Assembly: GCF_020536995.1 (NCBI RefSeq)
Contig: NC_068367.1
Span: 62,009,068 to 62,073,067 of the forward strand
DNA length: 64,000 bases
Direction of reading: 5' to 3'
Origin: Dreissena polymorpha
Taxonomy: Eukaryota; Mollusca; Bivalvia; Myida; Dreissenidae
This document shows positions 1 to 11,448 of the stretch, piece by piece; position 1 is the stretch's first letter, and each line of letters starts with the position of its first letter. The notes below the pieces were generated by a model that searched no databases, was not told the DNA's origin, and worked only from the letters and a program-made list of their open reading frames with translations. Made by a program: the position numbers and the translations under genes.

Positions 1-2380
1 AATAATATTGTAAAGGACTATTTTTAAATTGGCTTGGTGGGGTAGGAAAAATTGCTCATCATTAACCATTTCTCCTTTTTGAAACTGGAAGTCTTGTTTT
101 CAAAACGAAAATAAATTCTTCAGAAGGAGTTATGGTCTATTGGAAGGTCGAGAACGGCAATTGGTACTTAATCATCCAATATCTACAAAGAAATTAAATT
201 TATAAGCTTTTAGCCGTTAATATGATAACCAATCAGTTCAAAAGCACGATAGAAAATATTTCTGCATATGTGCGGACCAGTTTAAGACGTTGTTTACATA
301 ATTAGTTCCAAGACCACAACATCAACAACAACAACAAACCTACATGCATGCATGGGAATCAAGTCTTTTTGCGTCCGTTTGTAGACATTATCTTTACTTT
401 TTGAAGCATGGGGGATGTTTATCCATTAAAATCTATCAATACATGTAAGCAGATGCACAACTATTTATTTTATTTTTTGGAAATCAATGATTATACAGAC
501 CATCGGAAATTGGGTCACGAAGCTGTGGGAAAAAATGTTGATTTTGTTGTTTTCTTCTGATTTTCTTGTAAACATGACTGCCTTTCGGCACCTCATGAAT
601 CTGAAAAACTCGTATCTTTATGTTTCCTCAGGCAAATATCTCCTTTGTACAATACACAATTTCTTCACCACGTTAACAATCCTGCTACACTCACTAATGC
701 CTCAAGAATGAAGTAAAGTTCAGGTGATCTATGTCATTAAGTATTTTGCATATGTCATGAACTATATAAGTAACAGAAACTTTGAAACCTACAAACACTT
801 TTTGGAATTTTGGAAAAAGATTCATGATTGAATGAAGGAACTTTCATTAATCTTGTAGAACATGCGTAGATTGGATCTTCATCATCTAAAAATATGTGAA
901 ATAGAAAGAACAATATCTTTTGGAGAGATAAATGCACCTACGTGATAGACAAAGGATCTGTGCGACAGTTCCCGAGCTTTTTAGTCTGTTTAGTTAACAC
1001 CGTGGTAACGTTTTCCATATATAAAATGCTCATCCTTCTAACTTTGAGCGCCCAGTGGGACGAGGGATAGTAAGAGAAAGTCACATGCTTGAGTACATTT
1101 CATCCCATGCGCATTGCATGCTTTTTTTCGCATAGAAAACAGTGGAGCAATACAGGGCCATCATGGCCCTCTTGTACATAATTAGCGATCAAATTGATTA
1201 TTGTCTTAAATCTGTATCATTTAATTTAATTTCGGCCGAACATGATGACTTTTAAGTTGATTCAGAGTAATATGTCATAGTTAAAATATTGACTGATATA
1301 AATGCTAACTCTCCTGATAAACATATATAGATTCTATATCAGGCACCTTTGTATCATGCTGGTTGCAGCGGAAAGATATGATAGACACAACGTTTTTATT
1401 CTTTACAGAAAAAGGTTTCGATATTATCTCGATAAGGTTTAGGCTTTCGATTCAATCGAGTTAACATATGTATATGTTTAAATTAATCTTAATAAGTGAA
1501 GCAATCGAGAGTTAAGCACCCTCAGCCCGGCTGTTTTAACGATTTCGATTGGAAATAATAATCACAGAAACAAACATTCAAGTGTGTTAGACCTCTTATT
1601 CTGTGCGGTACAGTTACTAGAGAAGCATAGCGAACAAACAATACGCGTCGTCTTTCCGTTTGTTCTTCGCTACACTATTGGTTCTTCCGAATCTACTTAT
1701 GCGACAAGTATAGGCGTTATGATTTGGCTTGAAATAGCATGAGTCGGAAGTAGTGCGGATAACGACTTGAGTTATTATGTTGGTGTTTTTCGTTTTCGTC
1801 GTATAATACGGAAGATATAGATGTTTTATAATGGTCATACTGGTTATGATGGTAAATATGGAGATCTACGATCCTTTATTTTGTGAAGACAGATTTCCCT
1901 GATTCATCTGGATATTGAAGGAAATATGTGTCGTTGTTTTTTCGGAGATGTTTGCGTTTTTCTGAAGTGAAAATCCAATGACTGTGTTTGTACTTCCGTA
2001 TATTGCCAATTTAATTCAAGGGTGTTATTTATTGTATTTAAATAATAAAAAACATTTTGCTTTTGTTGTTATCAACAGTTTAAACGCAGCGATTGAGATA
2101 TATAGTGGAGGTCAGTGGAGACACGTTAGTGTTTTTTTTTTTATGAAAGTGCGTTCAGAAACGTTATAGCTTAATTCGGAAATTAAGGTAACAATTGTTG
2201 TGAGTTTAATTAATCGGAACTTTTCAATTATCAATTTATTTTTATAAGGCAAATTGCACCATAATGGTGTTATTGTATTATACATATTTTATATTTAACT
2301 CTATGTACGCTAGTTTTATTGCAGAAGTTAATTGTTCAAGACACTAATGTTTAAATGCGCTTATCTACAACATGTTCAAC
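1..2380. other. AT-rich non-coding stretch
   Basis: No gene is supported here. Open frames are short (under 75 codons), low in complexity and show no family motif. A short piece around 1139-1180 (CAGGGCCATCATGGCCCTC, then TTGT) resembles the terminal hairpin of the dispersed repeat whose better copy ends near 53866-53895. Confidence 0.6.
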
Positions 2381-2772
2381 AGAGGGGGGGGGGGGGGAAT
2401 AACGTGATAGTCAAGATGGCGACGTTCATGCCGAGATAATTATTTTTACCCTTTATTACATTTGTTTGAATTTTAAATGACGCTCACTCTCCAGACATAT
2501 CAGTAAGAGGTGATAAGCTCGAATTTTGTATGAAAATTCTCTTTCTTGACTTGACTCCCCACACATCTGCTTAGTGGAGCTGTTATTAGGTCATCCAGCT
2601 AAGAAATTTCGCAGCGAGTAGGGCCGAGATATAGAGCGAATATAAAAACATTATAGAACGTCAGCGGCATTAAAAAAAATAATACAAGTAATACAGGGTA
2701 TAAAACGGCGAAAAAAACCTGCCTCGGCATGGGCGTCGCCATCTTAACCATCACGTGATAATCCCCTCTCTT
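2381..2772. mobile_element. Foldback MITE family A, copy 1
   Basis: Two inverted arms face each other. The left arm (about 2395-2460) carries CGTGATAGTCAAGATGGCGA, then CATGCCGAGA. The right arm (about 2690-2772) carries the complement, with CTCGGCATGGGCGTCGCCAT and ATCACGTGAT. Arms are roughly 80 bp and the centre is AT-rich. Better copies lie at 6099-6524 and 11000-11275. No transposase is present, so it is non-autonomous. The left end has expanded into a G run (2384-2397). Confidence 0.75.
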
Positions 2773-3431
2773 AAAGAACATTTTATATAAAGGTGAAGAT
2801 CAAATGAGTAAACTTCAAGCTACATGTAGAGTCTAGTGAAAACATTTAAGTGCATTGTAAATTAGGACGGGTTTTAATTTTAATAAATTACGATAATTTC
2901 TCAGAAAGATATTTTGTTTGTTCAAAGTACTTGCGTTAGGTTAATTTTATTTTGCTTTTGGCGCGACAAAAATGGTTGTTATCGACGAGGTACAGATATC
3001 GCGTCTACACAAAAATTGAACGGTATTTTATAAGTAAATAGTCATTTTTACGGATTAATATCGAGAGGCAAATTATTAATAATTTCTGCAAACTTTGCCC
3101 GATTTTTTTTCAGAATTAGAATAGGGAGTGGAGCCTCAAAAATAATTGTTTGATGTATTGCATTATCGCAAATGTTAACATCTTATGTCTTTTTCGTTTA
3201 CCAATATGTCGGTGCAAAAAAGTAAACCTGTTTACTCGTTTGAATTATTATCAACTTCAACTTTAATTTCCGTAAACACTTGAGCAGTTACTTGAATAAG
3301 AAAGTTTCATGTCTCTAGAAAAGTCTACACATTACGTTTAGCAAAGTTTAATAAAATTAATAAACATGTATGCGTTTTCCTACCATTTGTTTGTTCTTTT
3401 ATACTGATTCTGATTAATCACAAATATTTCA
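2773..3431. other. Non-coding upstream of the LRR gene
   Basis: AT-rich with no coding motif. It ends at a good splice acceptor (pyrimidine-rich tract, then ATTTCAG at 3426-3432), so at least the 3' part is probably an intron behind an unseen 5' untranslated exon. Confidence 0.45.
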
Positions 3432-3468
3432 GGTTTGTTTCTGATATGCAAGAATACCAACGGTCATC

Positions 3469-5783
3469 ATGAATAGGCGATTCAAATCGCCCCTGCTTCT
3501 GGCATTCGTCGCTGCCTATGTCATAGCTGGCAGCTTCATCGGTGTCGCGTCCCAGTTAAGCTCCGAAGATTGTCCTTTGCTCTGCGATTGCAATCTTCTC
3601 AATAACAACCTTGTCAACGTAACCTGCGTAGAGTTTCCAAAGAGGTTTCCTGATTACACACGTAATCTTCGCTTTGAGAACACATCCATTGATATCATAA
3701 GCATCAACTCGTTTCTAAGACTGAAGCATTTATATTCCATAAACTTCTCCAATATTACCATTGGGACCATTCAGGCCTGCTCCTTTGCGGAACTCGGTAA
3801 CCTTACGGCGATCGTGTTCCAAGGCTGCAAAATTAATCTCCTCCAGGGTAATGCGTTTTCGAATCTCTTCAATATCTCGAGGATAAAATTCAGCCATTCC
3901 AGCATCAACGAAATCAGCTCGCACGCGTTCCAAAACCTTTCGTACATCGATGACATTATTTTCGAAAATACACAAATTGTCACCATTCATCCGTTCGCCT
4001 TTAGGATGATCAGTCACGTGCAGCATCTTCATATCTCCCATAGCAACATAACCACACTTCTCAAAAGCGGCTTCGTGGTAATTGATCACGTCATGAATGT
4101 CTCTATAGTCGGGAATCATTTCGAAGCAGTTTACTGCGACAACATTGATTTCCTCTTGGAAAATGTCACCTTTCCTCTGGTCAGAAACAACACCTTCAAT
4201 TGCACGTGCTTTCTGACGTGGCTGTGGACGAGCACGGGAAATAGGACGACCGTGATGCGATCCACCCCTGAACTTGGTACTGACTTATGTGTAGCACTTT
4301 GAATTATGAAAATTGATATACGTAATTATTGCAATGTTCAAAAGGATAACCGAAACCCATGCTGTCAACGGCTAGTTTGTGTAAGAGAAAAGTGAAAACA
4401 ATTTTGCGTTAAAAGTTGGGTTCAATAAAACCGATAGAGCCATTGTATACGTGTTGTTTATTACTAAATCAACCATTAGAAGTTGTATCCTGGACCAATG
4501 TTAGTATTTCCGCGACCGTCTTCGAGTGGCAGCTTAAAAGTAACCAAAATCTCTGTTATAGGAATTTATTCATTTCAAAAATGATAAAACCTACGTATAC
4601 GCATTTGTATAATAAAGTAACCCTTAACCTCTTTAAAAAAATACTGGACCCTAGATTTTCTTAGAAAAAAAACACAACTAAGTCCACTGTACATGATTTT
4701 TTAATAAAACTTACATGGGCTCCTTATTTTCAAAATGTTACTTATAACTATATTGCGTTCGAGAATTCATAATTACAGTTCCAGTAGCTTTGTTTGTGCA
4801 AATTCAAATACTTTTTGTCCCAACAATCCGTTATATATACGAATACCACGCTCTTAAGCAAGGACATATAATCAAATTCGCAGGTCTAGAAGTTCTATAA
4901 GATCGCGAACGAGTTATTTTGCATTCTTTACCTTAATTCATTTGTACTTAAAATATAGCATTACGTATTAAATACATTGTTGTTGCGTGCTTTCAAAGAC
5001 AATCCTGGTACATAGATCAACAGACAAAGTGCTTCAATATATATGAGTCATGTTCTGAGAAATCTGGGCATAATGCATGTGCGTAATGTGTCGTCCCAGA
5101 TTAGCCCTTGCAGTCCGCACAGGCTAATCAGGGACGACACTTTCCACCTAAATTGTATTTTTGCTAAGAAGAGACTTCATTTAAACGAAAACTGTCATAA
5201 AAACGGAAAGTGTCGTCCCTGATTAGCCTGTGCGGACTGCACAGGCTAATCTGGGACGACACTTTACGCACAAGCGTTAAGCCCAGTTTTCTCAGAACGC
5301 GGCTCATATATTCTTGTAAATGTTTGTTTTCATGTTATATCGCTTTGTTTCAGCATCAATTATCGTGTTATTATTACATGTATTTACTGTCACTTATATA
5401 CATGAAAAACATAACATAATAATACATTCATTACATGTGTTATTGTTATTAAAATAGGCCTACATTTTAAATGCTATAATAGCTAACATATTTGATATCG
5501 ATTCACAGGAAACACGTGCGTTGAGAAGGGAAACCTCGCCAACGTCCGTATCGATAGCGTCTGCCCGGACGCATCCCAGAGGAACAAGAGCTGCACCCCG
5601 TTGCTCCCTTCGCCACCACACGTCTGTTCCAGCAACGACGACAGTCTCAGGCCACTTACGCAGCTTCCGTATCCGACATCCACCAAATTGACACCGACCA
5701 ACTCGGCGTCAGCGCTGATAGATTCGTTGGCTTGTTTGCTGTTTGTTGCGGCGGGCGCGTTGTTTGTCATTTTGACGGTTTGA
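3469..5783 (+). CDS. Secreted or GPI-anchored leucine-rich-repeat protein (2 exons)
   Basis: Exon 1 is 3469-4276 and exon 2 is 5509-5783, giving about 360 residues. Exon 1 leaves one base (G) before a GT donor at 4277. Exon 2 follows ATTCACAG and supplies two bases, making a Gly codon, so the phases agree. Residues 1-29 form a signal peptide. An LRR N-terminal cap follows (CPLLCDC, about 36-42), then about six LRRs (about 60-215, e.g. NAFSNLFNISRIKFSHSSI). The C-terminal cap starts in exon 1 (NTFNCTCFLTWLW) and needs exon 2 for its last cysteines (NTCVEKG, DSVCPD), which independently supports the splice. A Ser/Thr/Pro stalk and a hydrophobic tail with no cytoplasmic residues follow (CLLFVAAGALFVILTV), fitting a GPI signal or a bare membrane anchor. 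There are many N-glycosylation sites. Likely an extracellular recognition or adhesion protein; ligand unknown. The start at 3469 is the ATG in front of the signal peptide, 36 bases after an acceptor. Confidence 0.83.
4277..5508 (+). other. Intron of the LRR gene
   Basis: Runs from GTACTGAC at the 5' side to ATTCACAG at the 3' side. It is AT-rich and holds one complete MITE (5043-5307). No other coding signal is seen. Reading straight through from exon 1 gives a stop after eight codons. Confidence 0.75.
5043..5307. mobile_element. TIR MITE family B, full copy
   Basis: Terminal inverted repeats start ATGAGTCATGTTCTGAGAAA and end TTTCTCAGAAC then GCGGCTCAT. Inside, each half holds a long inverted stretch (AGTGTCGTCCC...CCGCACAGGCTAATCAGGG and its mirror), so the element can fold into a large hairpin. 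Other copies: 25430-25672, 26411-26515 (deleted) and 28317-28573. There is no coding capacity. Confidence 0.85.
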
Positions 5784-6098
5784 GTTGAACGCGTGGATGT
5801 TTCATATATACTCGTTTTCGAACGGAAATGTGGATGGTGTCCGAACTTATTAAAATTGCGATTTTTGAAGACATTCGCAAACGCGGTGTATTAATTACAT
5901 GAATTAAATCGACCTTAAAAGAAACTTTCAACTTTTAGTAAAGTGCTGCCTGTTGCTATTTTTAAGATTTTAAATTTTCTATTTAAATGATTTAAGTTTT
6001 ACTGAAAACGGAAAAGTCGAAATCTCGTAATACACTTGCCAAAAAGTGTACCATTTAGTGAAAGTATGCGCTTTTTTATTATTGTTTTAAAGCAACAG
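5784..6098. other. 3' flank of the LRR gene
   Basis: AT-rich. It presumably includes the 3' UTR. I see no clear AATAAA close to the stop. Confidence 0.4.
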
Positions 6099-6524
6099 AG
6101 GAGGTAATCACTTGACACACAAGATGACGACGTCCATGCCGAGACAGGTATTTTTCGCCGTTTTATACCCTTTATTTCTTCTATTAATTGTTTAAATGCC
6201 GCTCACTTTCCAGCAATATCGGCAAGATAATCATTAGAGTTAATATCGAATTAATATTCGCTCTTTATGTCGACTTTCTCGCTGCGAAATTTCTTAGTGG
6301 GTCACAAAATTACAGCTCCCGCTATGACAATTCGCAGCGAGAAAAGTCAATATAAAGAGCGAATATTAATACGAAATAAAAAACTTATCACTTTCTTGCT
6401 GCTATGGCTGGAAAGTGAGCGGCATGTAAACAATTAATACAAGTAATAAAGGGGTATAAACCGGCAAAAAATACCTGTCTCGGCATAAAGGTTGCCATCT
6501 TGTATGTCACGTGGTTACCTCCTT
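6099..6524. mobile_element. Foldback MITE family A, best copy
   Basis: Left end GAGGAGGTAATCAC and right end GTGGTTACCTCC are inverted repeats. The arms extend inward for more than 100 bp through GCCGAGACAGGTATTTTTCG and GCCGCTCACTTTCCAGC, both mirrored on the right. The centre (about 6260-6365) is again palindromic around ATTCGCAGCGAGAAAAGTC. No open frame of note. Confidence 0.85.
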
Positions 6525-6709
6525 TGAGAAAAAGACCCTTTGTAATATAGTGCGGTGTGATAATTAACTTGGCATGAACATTGTAAATTAGCATATTAGC
6601 CCTTGCAAAAACTGCAGCTGCATTGTTTCCAGAACGTATAAAAACCTGGTAAAATTTTATCTGAATGATGAACATTGACTGTGGGGATTTTGAAATGACT
6701 CTGGGGTTT

Positions 6710-6937
6710 TAACCCATTTATGCCTAGTGGACTCTCCCATCCTTCTAAATTGGACCAATTTATTTCCAAAATTAGGGATTTCTAGTATATTTAGTTCTAT
6801 ATTTAGAATATTTCTGAAAGAAATTCCTTTAAGCAAACAGCGCAGACCCTGATGATACGCCGCATCACGCGGCGTCTCATCTGGGTCTACGCTGTTTGCC
6901 AAGGGCTTTTTTCTAGACGCTTGGCATAATTGGGTTA
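6710..6937. mobile_element. TIR MITE family C, full copy
   Basis: Begins TAACCCATTTATGCCTAG and ends with the near-complement CTTGGCATAATTGGGTTA. An internal hairpin (CAGCGCAGACCC with GGGTCTACGCTG) flanks GCCGCATCACGCGGC. A truncated copy lies at 24177-24304. Open frames across it are accidental. Confidence 0.8.
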
Positions 6938-7320
6938 GGCTTGAAACCTTCGCCTAAATAATTATGCATTACGTTTAATAGAATGTTTAGTTTACTGCTT
7001 GATTTAATTCATTTTTCTCTAACACCGAAGTGTGTGAACAGACGACTTTTCATAGAAATTTAAAGACGTTCAGAGTGTGCCAAACGCATTAGGAGATGTT
7101 TATTTAAAGATATGAATTTTGAGAACTTGTTGTTATGTATTTAAATATTTACATAAAATAGAAGAAAGTCATTTATTATTTAATTATTATTTTAGTAGTA
7201 ATAGTGTCACAAACGCTAATATTGATAACTACTAAGTATACTCGTTCAAATGACCAGTATTTACTTTTTTACACTGAATACAGTAATACACATGTATATT
7301 TATCTATAACCTTTAATATT
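6938..7320. other. Non-coding AT-rich stretch
   Basis: No motif, repeat or gene recognised. Confidence 0.5.
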
Positions 7321-7800
7321 GCTCGACTGGTCATTGTCGGCTCGGGTACTACTTACATGCACCGCGTGTACGGAAAATATACTGACACGTACCCGGCCAC
7401 TTTAGACTGTACCCGAGTTTTATTCCCGCCCAAAATCCGATGTCGTTAAATAATAACAAAATTCTCTTTGAACAAAACCTGCCTCGACATGCTTTTTTGA
7501 GTATGAGTTTCGATAATATACAGGCCATTTTACAGAATATTGACACAAATATGAACATAATTCAATTTGATTTGTACTTGTCACGTACATGATACATGTC
7601 CAATGGAGAACAACACGATACCCCATAAGACTATATACAGGCCATTTTACAGAATATTGACATATATATGAACATAATTGAATTTGGAAAAAAGCCGACA
7701 ACGACCGATTTAGATTTAGATTTTCCGGATTCGTGTCAGTATGTTTTCGGTACCCGGGGTACATTTAAGTAGTCTCTGAGCCGACAATGGCCCATCGAGC
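7321..7800. mobile_element. TIR MITE family D, copy 1
   Basis: Starts GCTCGACTGGTCATTGTCGG and ends CCGACAATGGCCCATCGAGC, an inverted pair. Subterminal tracts hold GTACCCGGG-type repeats. The middle has a local duplication of a tract reading GGCCATTTTACAGAATATTG (about 7523 and 7632). Sister copies: 18201-18635 and 19147-19578. Confidence 0.83.
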
Positions 7801-10800
7801 CATAATATTTTGCTCTCACATACAACTCTGCGTAACGCTCAGCCTGCCACTTTGTCTACCAAATAGATAAAACCGAACAAACGCATTCAATGTATATTTG
7901 AGTGGATATTTAAAATCGCATGCATTAAATTAAGAAATATGACTTTTAAATTTACGATTAATCGTGCAAAAACTTGTGAGTTTTAAAGCAACTCTTTGAA
8001 ACTATTTTATTTCCCATTTACACAGATGGAATCATTCTACGCACTTCACAATGTAAACAAGTGTACATATTTTTTATTGAGTGACGTTAGGCATTGCTTC
8101 GACGTATTTTTGTATGTTGGTTTCTTAACATAAAAAAAAGATATATTATTTTATCAATTTTATAATAATTAATTAAGACTGAAATAAGATATCATGGTAT
8201 GAGATGTTTTGCTTTCTAGCAGTGAATGCAATGTAACCGTCGTGCAAGAGATTGTTTAGTATACTGTAACCTCAATGATGAACGCTTGGAATGATCATGA
8301 CATGAATGAGACGCTTTCATATCAGTAGTCCGTTCTGAGCCCAACACAGAGGTGAATGGAATGTAATCGTCGTGCAAGAGATTGCTATCTACGGAACCAA
8401 ATTAAGGAATAAATCGTCTGCTGATCCAGAGGGGTGCGAGGCTCGATATCTTTATTAGTACTGTGAAGACGGAAATATCCGAACACACTTTCCGTCAAAC
8501 TTTGTAAGAAATTTAAGTACATGGACGTTAACAATAACTAAATATGGTAAAACATTTCATCTGCCACAAACGTATGGATTGAATGTAAAATTTGGTAACG
8601 GCTTAGCTACCCAATATGATCACACGATACAAATACAAACGTTATTTTATTTTTTTTTAATTAAGTATTTAAAATATTATTCTACGAGTGTTTGTTCAAT
8701 AGTACGCCTTGGTAGAGTTGACCAGCTTTCAAACCAATCTACAATCAGAGTCGTCTTTCCTTGTTCTCACATTCAATCTCTGCCATCACAAGCGAATCCT
8801 ACCAGATTTGGTATGATATTATTATTTTTTGTTTGAGTATTATATAATGAAAAGTAGTATCATTTTCTTTTATATTTTGAAAATATTGATTAAGTTTAGG
8901 TTCGTAATAAAACAATTATTTACCTAAATAAAAAAAATAAACATAACAACGGTAAAATTATTGTACCACGTGACTAGGCTATCATCAAGTGGTTGGTTAC
9001 GAAGGCAGGGATTTGATGCACTTATGCTGGTTCCAGTCAAATCTCTGCGCGGAGGTTGGCTTTAAACATGCCTTTGTTCAATCAAAACGTTTACGGATCG
9101 GCAAAGTAAAAGTAAATGTCCTTATTTGCCATATTGCAACAAATATATTTGGTATGTTTCAAATTGAGTTCCAATTTTATGGAAAATTGAAATTTACTGT
9201 TAATAAATATGTACTTATTATGCAAGAAAACATTTCACTACAAGCAGGAAATCGACTTCAACTGAATTCCCCTACGCAGTTTTTCCCCTTGAAAAGTTAA
9301 CGATTCGATATTAGAGTCTACTCCCTTCACCATTTCATGACCCTATAGGCGTTGTAGCGAAAACAAAAATGCATCGGAAGTTACTTGGCCTCAATATTGC
9401 TTGTAAATCGGTTTGAATTGGACGATGCAACAAATGGGAAATGATTCTGGGTGAAATGATTGATTTAAGTACCTAAATTGGGCACACTAGCTGAAACATT
9501 CGAACCGTTGGACAGGTGCATTAAAAACAACACGGAGGTTCATTTAAAAGAAACCAACGTTTATTGGCTAGCAAACTATAAATCATAAGGAGGCTAGACG
9601 TACACTTTTTTAAATAATGTTGGTTACTTTGTAATTGTATGAGAATTAAAAAAAGTTTGAATCTGAAAAGTAGGTGCATAATCTAAGGAGCTTTTAATAT
9701 ACTATAATTTCCCCCAAACATACGTCGAATTTTTTCAATGAACTCAATAATTGGTTGAACTAGCACATTATAATAAAAAAAAAATTGAAATCAGGTAAAC
9801 ATGCACTTTTAAACAATTGGTATACTGTTATTAATAATCATATTATTAATAATGTATAATATTTTCTCAATTGCATGATCTATCGCGCTTTTTTTCCAAT
9901 CATAAAGGCACAGGCTGCAAAATATCAAGCGAAAACAATCACTGGATGCATATGGTAATTTACAAATTACAATCACATAAGATGAAGATACATACATTTT
10001 AATATTTGTGCTTAAAACAGCTTTCTGTTATGTGTTTTAATTTTTATACAATACTGTATCATTTAATTTTAAAAACTACTACAAAAAGGCAACATACACA
10101 CATAAAGTAACTAAAGGAAATTTAACTTAGAAATACAAAGACACTTACATTAAAAATATTGGTGAATAAATATAAGTATAACTTGATATAATGATTAAGA
10201 ATAAAGAATGTCGTTTCTAATAGTGAATTCTTAATTTTGATCGATTTCACTTTAAAATCGCTATACCAAACTTCTTTATAATGCTATTTCTAGAATAAAC
10301 AGAAAAGAAAATCATTTCATTAATAGATACAGAGTTACCCGTTACACACAGTTCCTTTTAATATATCTTTAATTTTATTTACAAAATCGTGTTTTATATA
10401 CTATTGGTCTCAAATATACACATATCTGTGTACTAAATGTTGTACACACTAAAATCAGTTTGATTAATATGGCAGGATTTACAAAAAGTATGTGGTAATT
10501 AAAACAACAGAATTATTTTAACTAATGATAAAAGGTGTATGATTTGGATAAGTAAACACATTTCAAAGTATTTTTCGTTGCACTGATTTTTTAATTCGTA
10601 TCTAAATAATAATTTTATGTACTGCATATTTTGACTACTAAACTATCACAATTTTGTGTATTAAACAAAATTTCAACAAAAATGAACCATGCATTTTTAA
10701 CATACTATTTCACTGTTATGATATACTCAATTAAACAATGAATTTTGACCAATCAGTTTCATTTGTTCATATGCAAGTTTACATGTACACAATAATATAT

Positions 10801-10999
10801 TGCCATAAAAATTAACAAAAGTGCACACCTTTATTAAATATCTGACAATTTCAATGATGCTATGCTAAAAAAACGTGAACGCAAACCGTTTGCCTAACAA
10901 CAAGTTATTGATGAGTTCAACAATACAAATTTATATTTTCATTTAAGCTATGTAACAAAATAACAATAAAATTCAGTGTTATTGAGCAAAACTAACTCA
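7801..10999. other. Long AT-rich non-coding stretch
   Basis: No gene, RNA or mobile element recognised in about 3.2 kb. The longest frame (8989-9300) has no recognisable domain. A short direct repeat (GTAACCGTCGTGCAAGAGAT-like) occurs near 8233 and 8365. Confidence 0.5.
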
Positions 11000-11275
11000 G
11001 AGGGCGTAATCACGTGACTAAATAAGATGGCGACGTCAATGCCGGGACAGGCAATTTTCGCCGTTTTATACCCTTCATTACTTTAATAAAAATGTAAATG
11101 CCACTAACTTGTCAGTCATATCAGCAAAAAATTAAAAGCGTTTATAAGGTAAACATTTTCGTTCTATATCTTGACTTTACTCGCTGTGAAAATGCTTAGC
11201 GGGCTCACACAATTACAGCTCCCGGTTAGAAAATTGTTACAGAACGAAATCAAAATGATGAAAGTCAATATGAGT
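11000..11275. mobile_element. Foldback MITE family A, one-armed copy
   Basis: The left arm is intact (GAGGGCGTAATCACGTGAC, AAGATGGCGACGTCAATGCC) and reaches the centre (ATTACAGCTCCCGGTTAG). The right arm is missing beyond about 11275, so this copy is 3'-truncated relative to 6099-6524. Confidence 0.7.
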
Positions 11276-11448
11276 TAATTTGTTATGAATGAGAAGCGGG
11301 TTCGGTAACACTTTCTGTTTATTGCTGATAGTCATGGAAATTAAATTTTGAAATTTTGACAAATCCAGACCGTCATAATGTTTCAATATATTTTAGAGTC
11401 TTATAATTATTATTAGAGAGTGGTAATAAATTTACGTTGACATATATT

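Noticed and set aside
3730-4119. 129-codon minus-strand frame opposite the LRR exon
   Set aside because: It is a mirror of real coding sequence; the plus strand has a signal peptide, LRRs and matching splice phases.
6388-6902. Two overlapping minus frames of 80-95 codons
   Set aside because: They cross MITE family A and C sequence and have no conserved motif.
8989-9300. 103-codon plus frame
   Set aside because: No domain, no splice or composition support in an AT-rich region.
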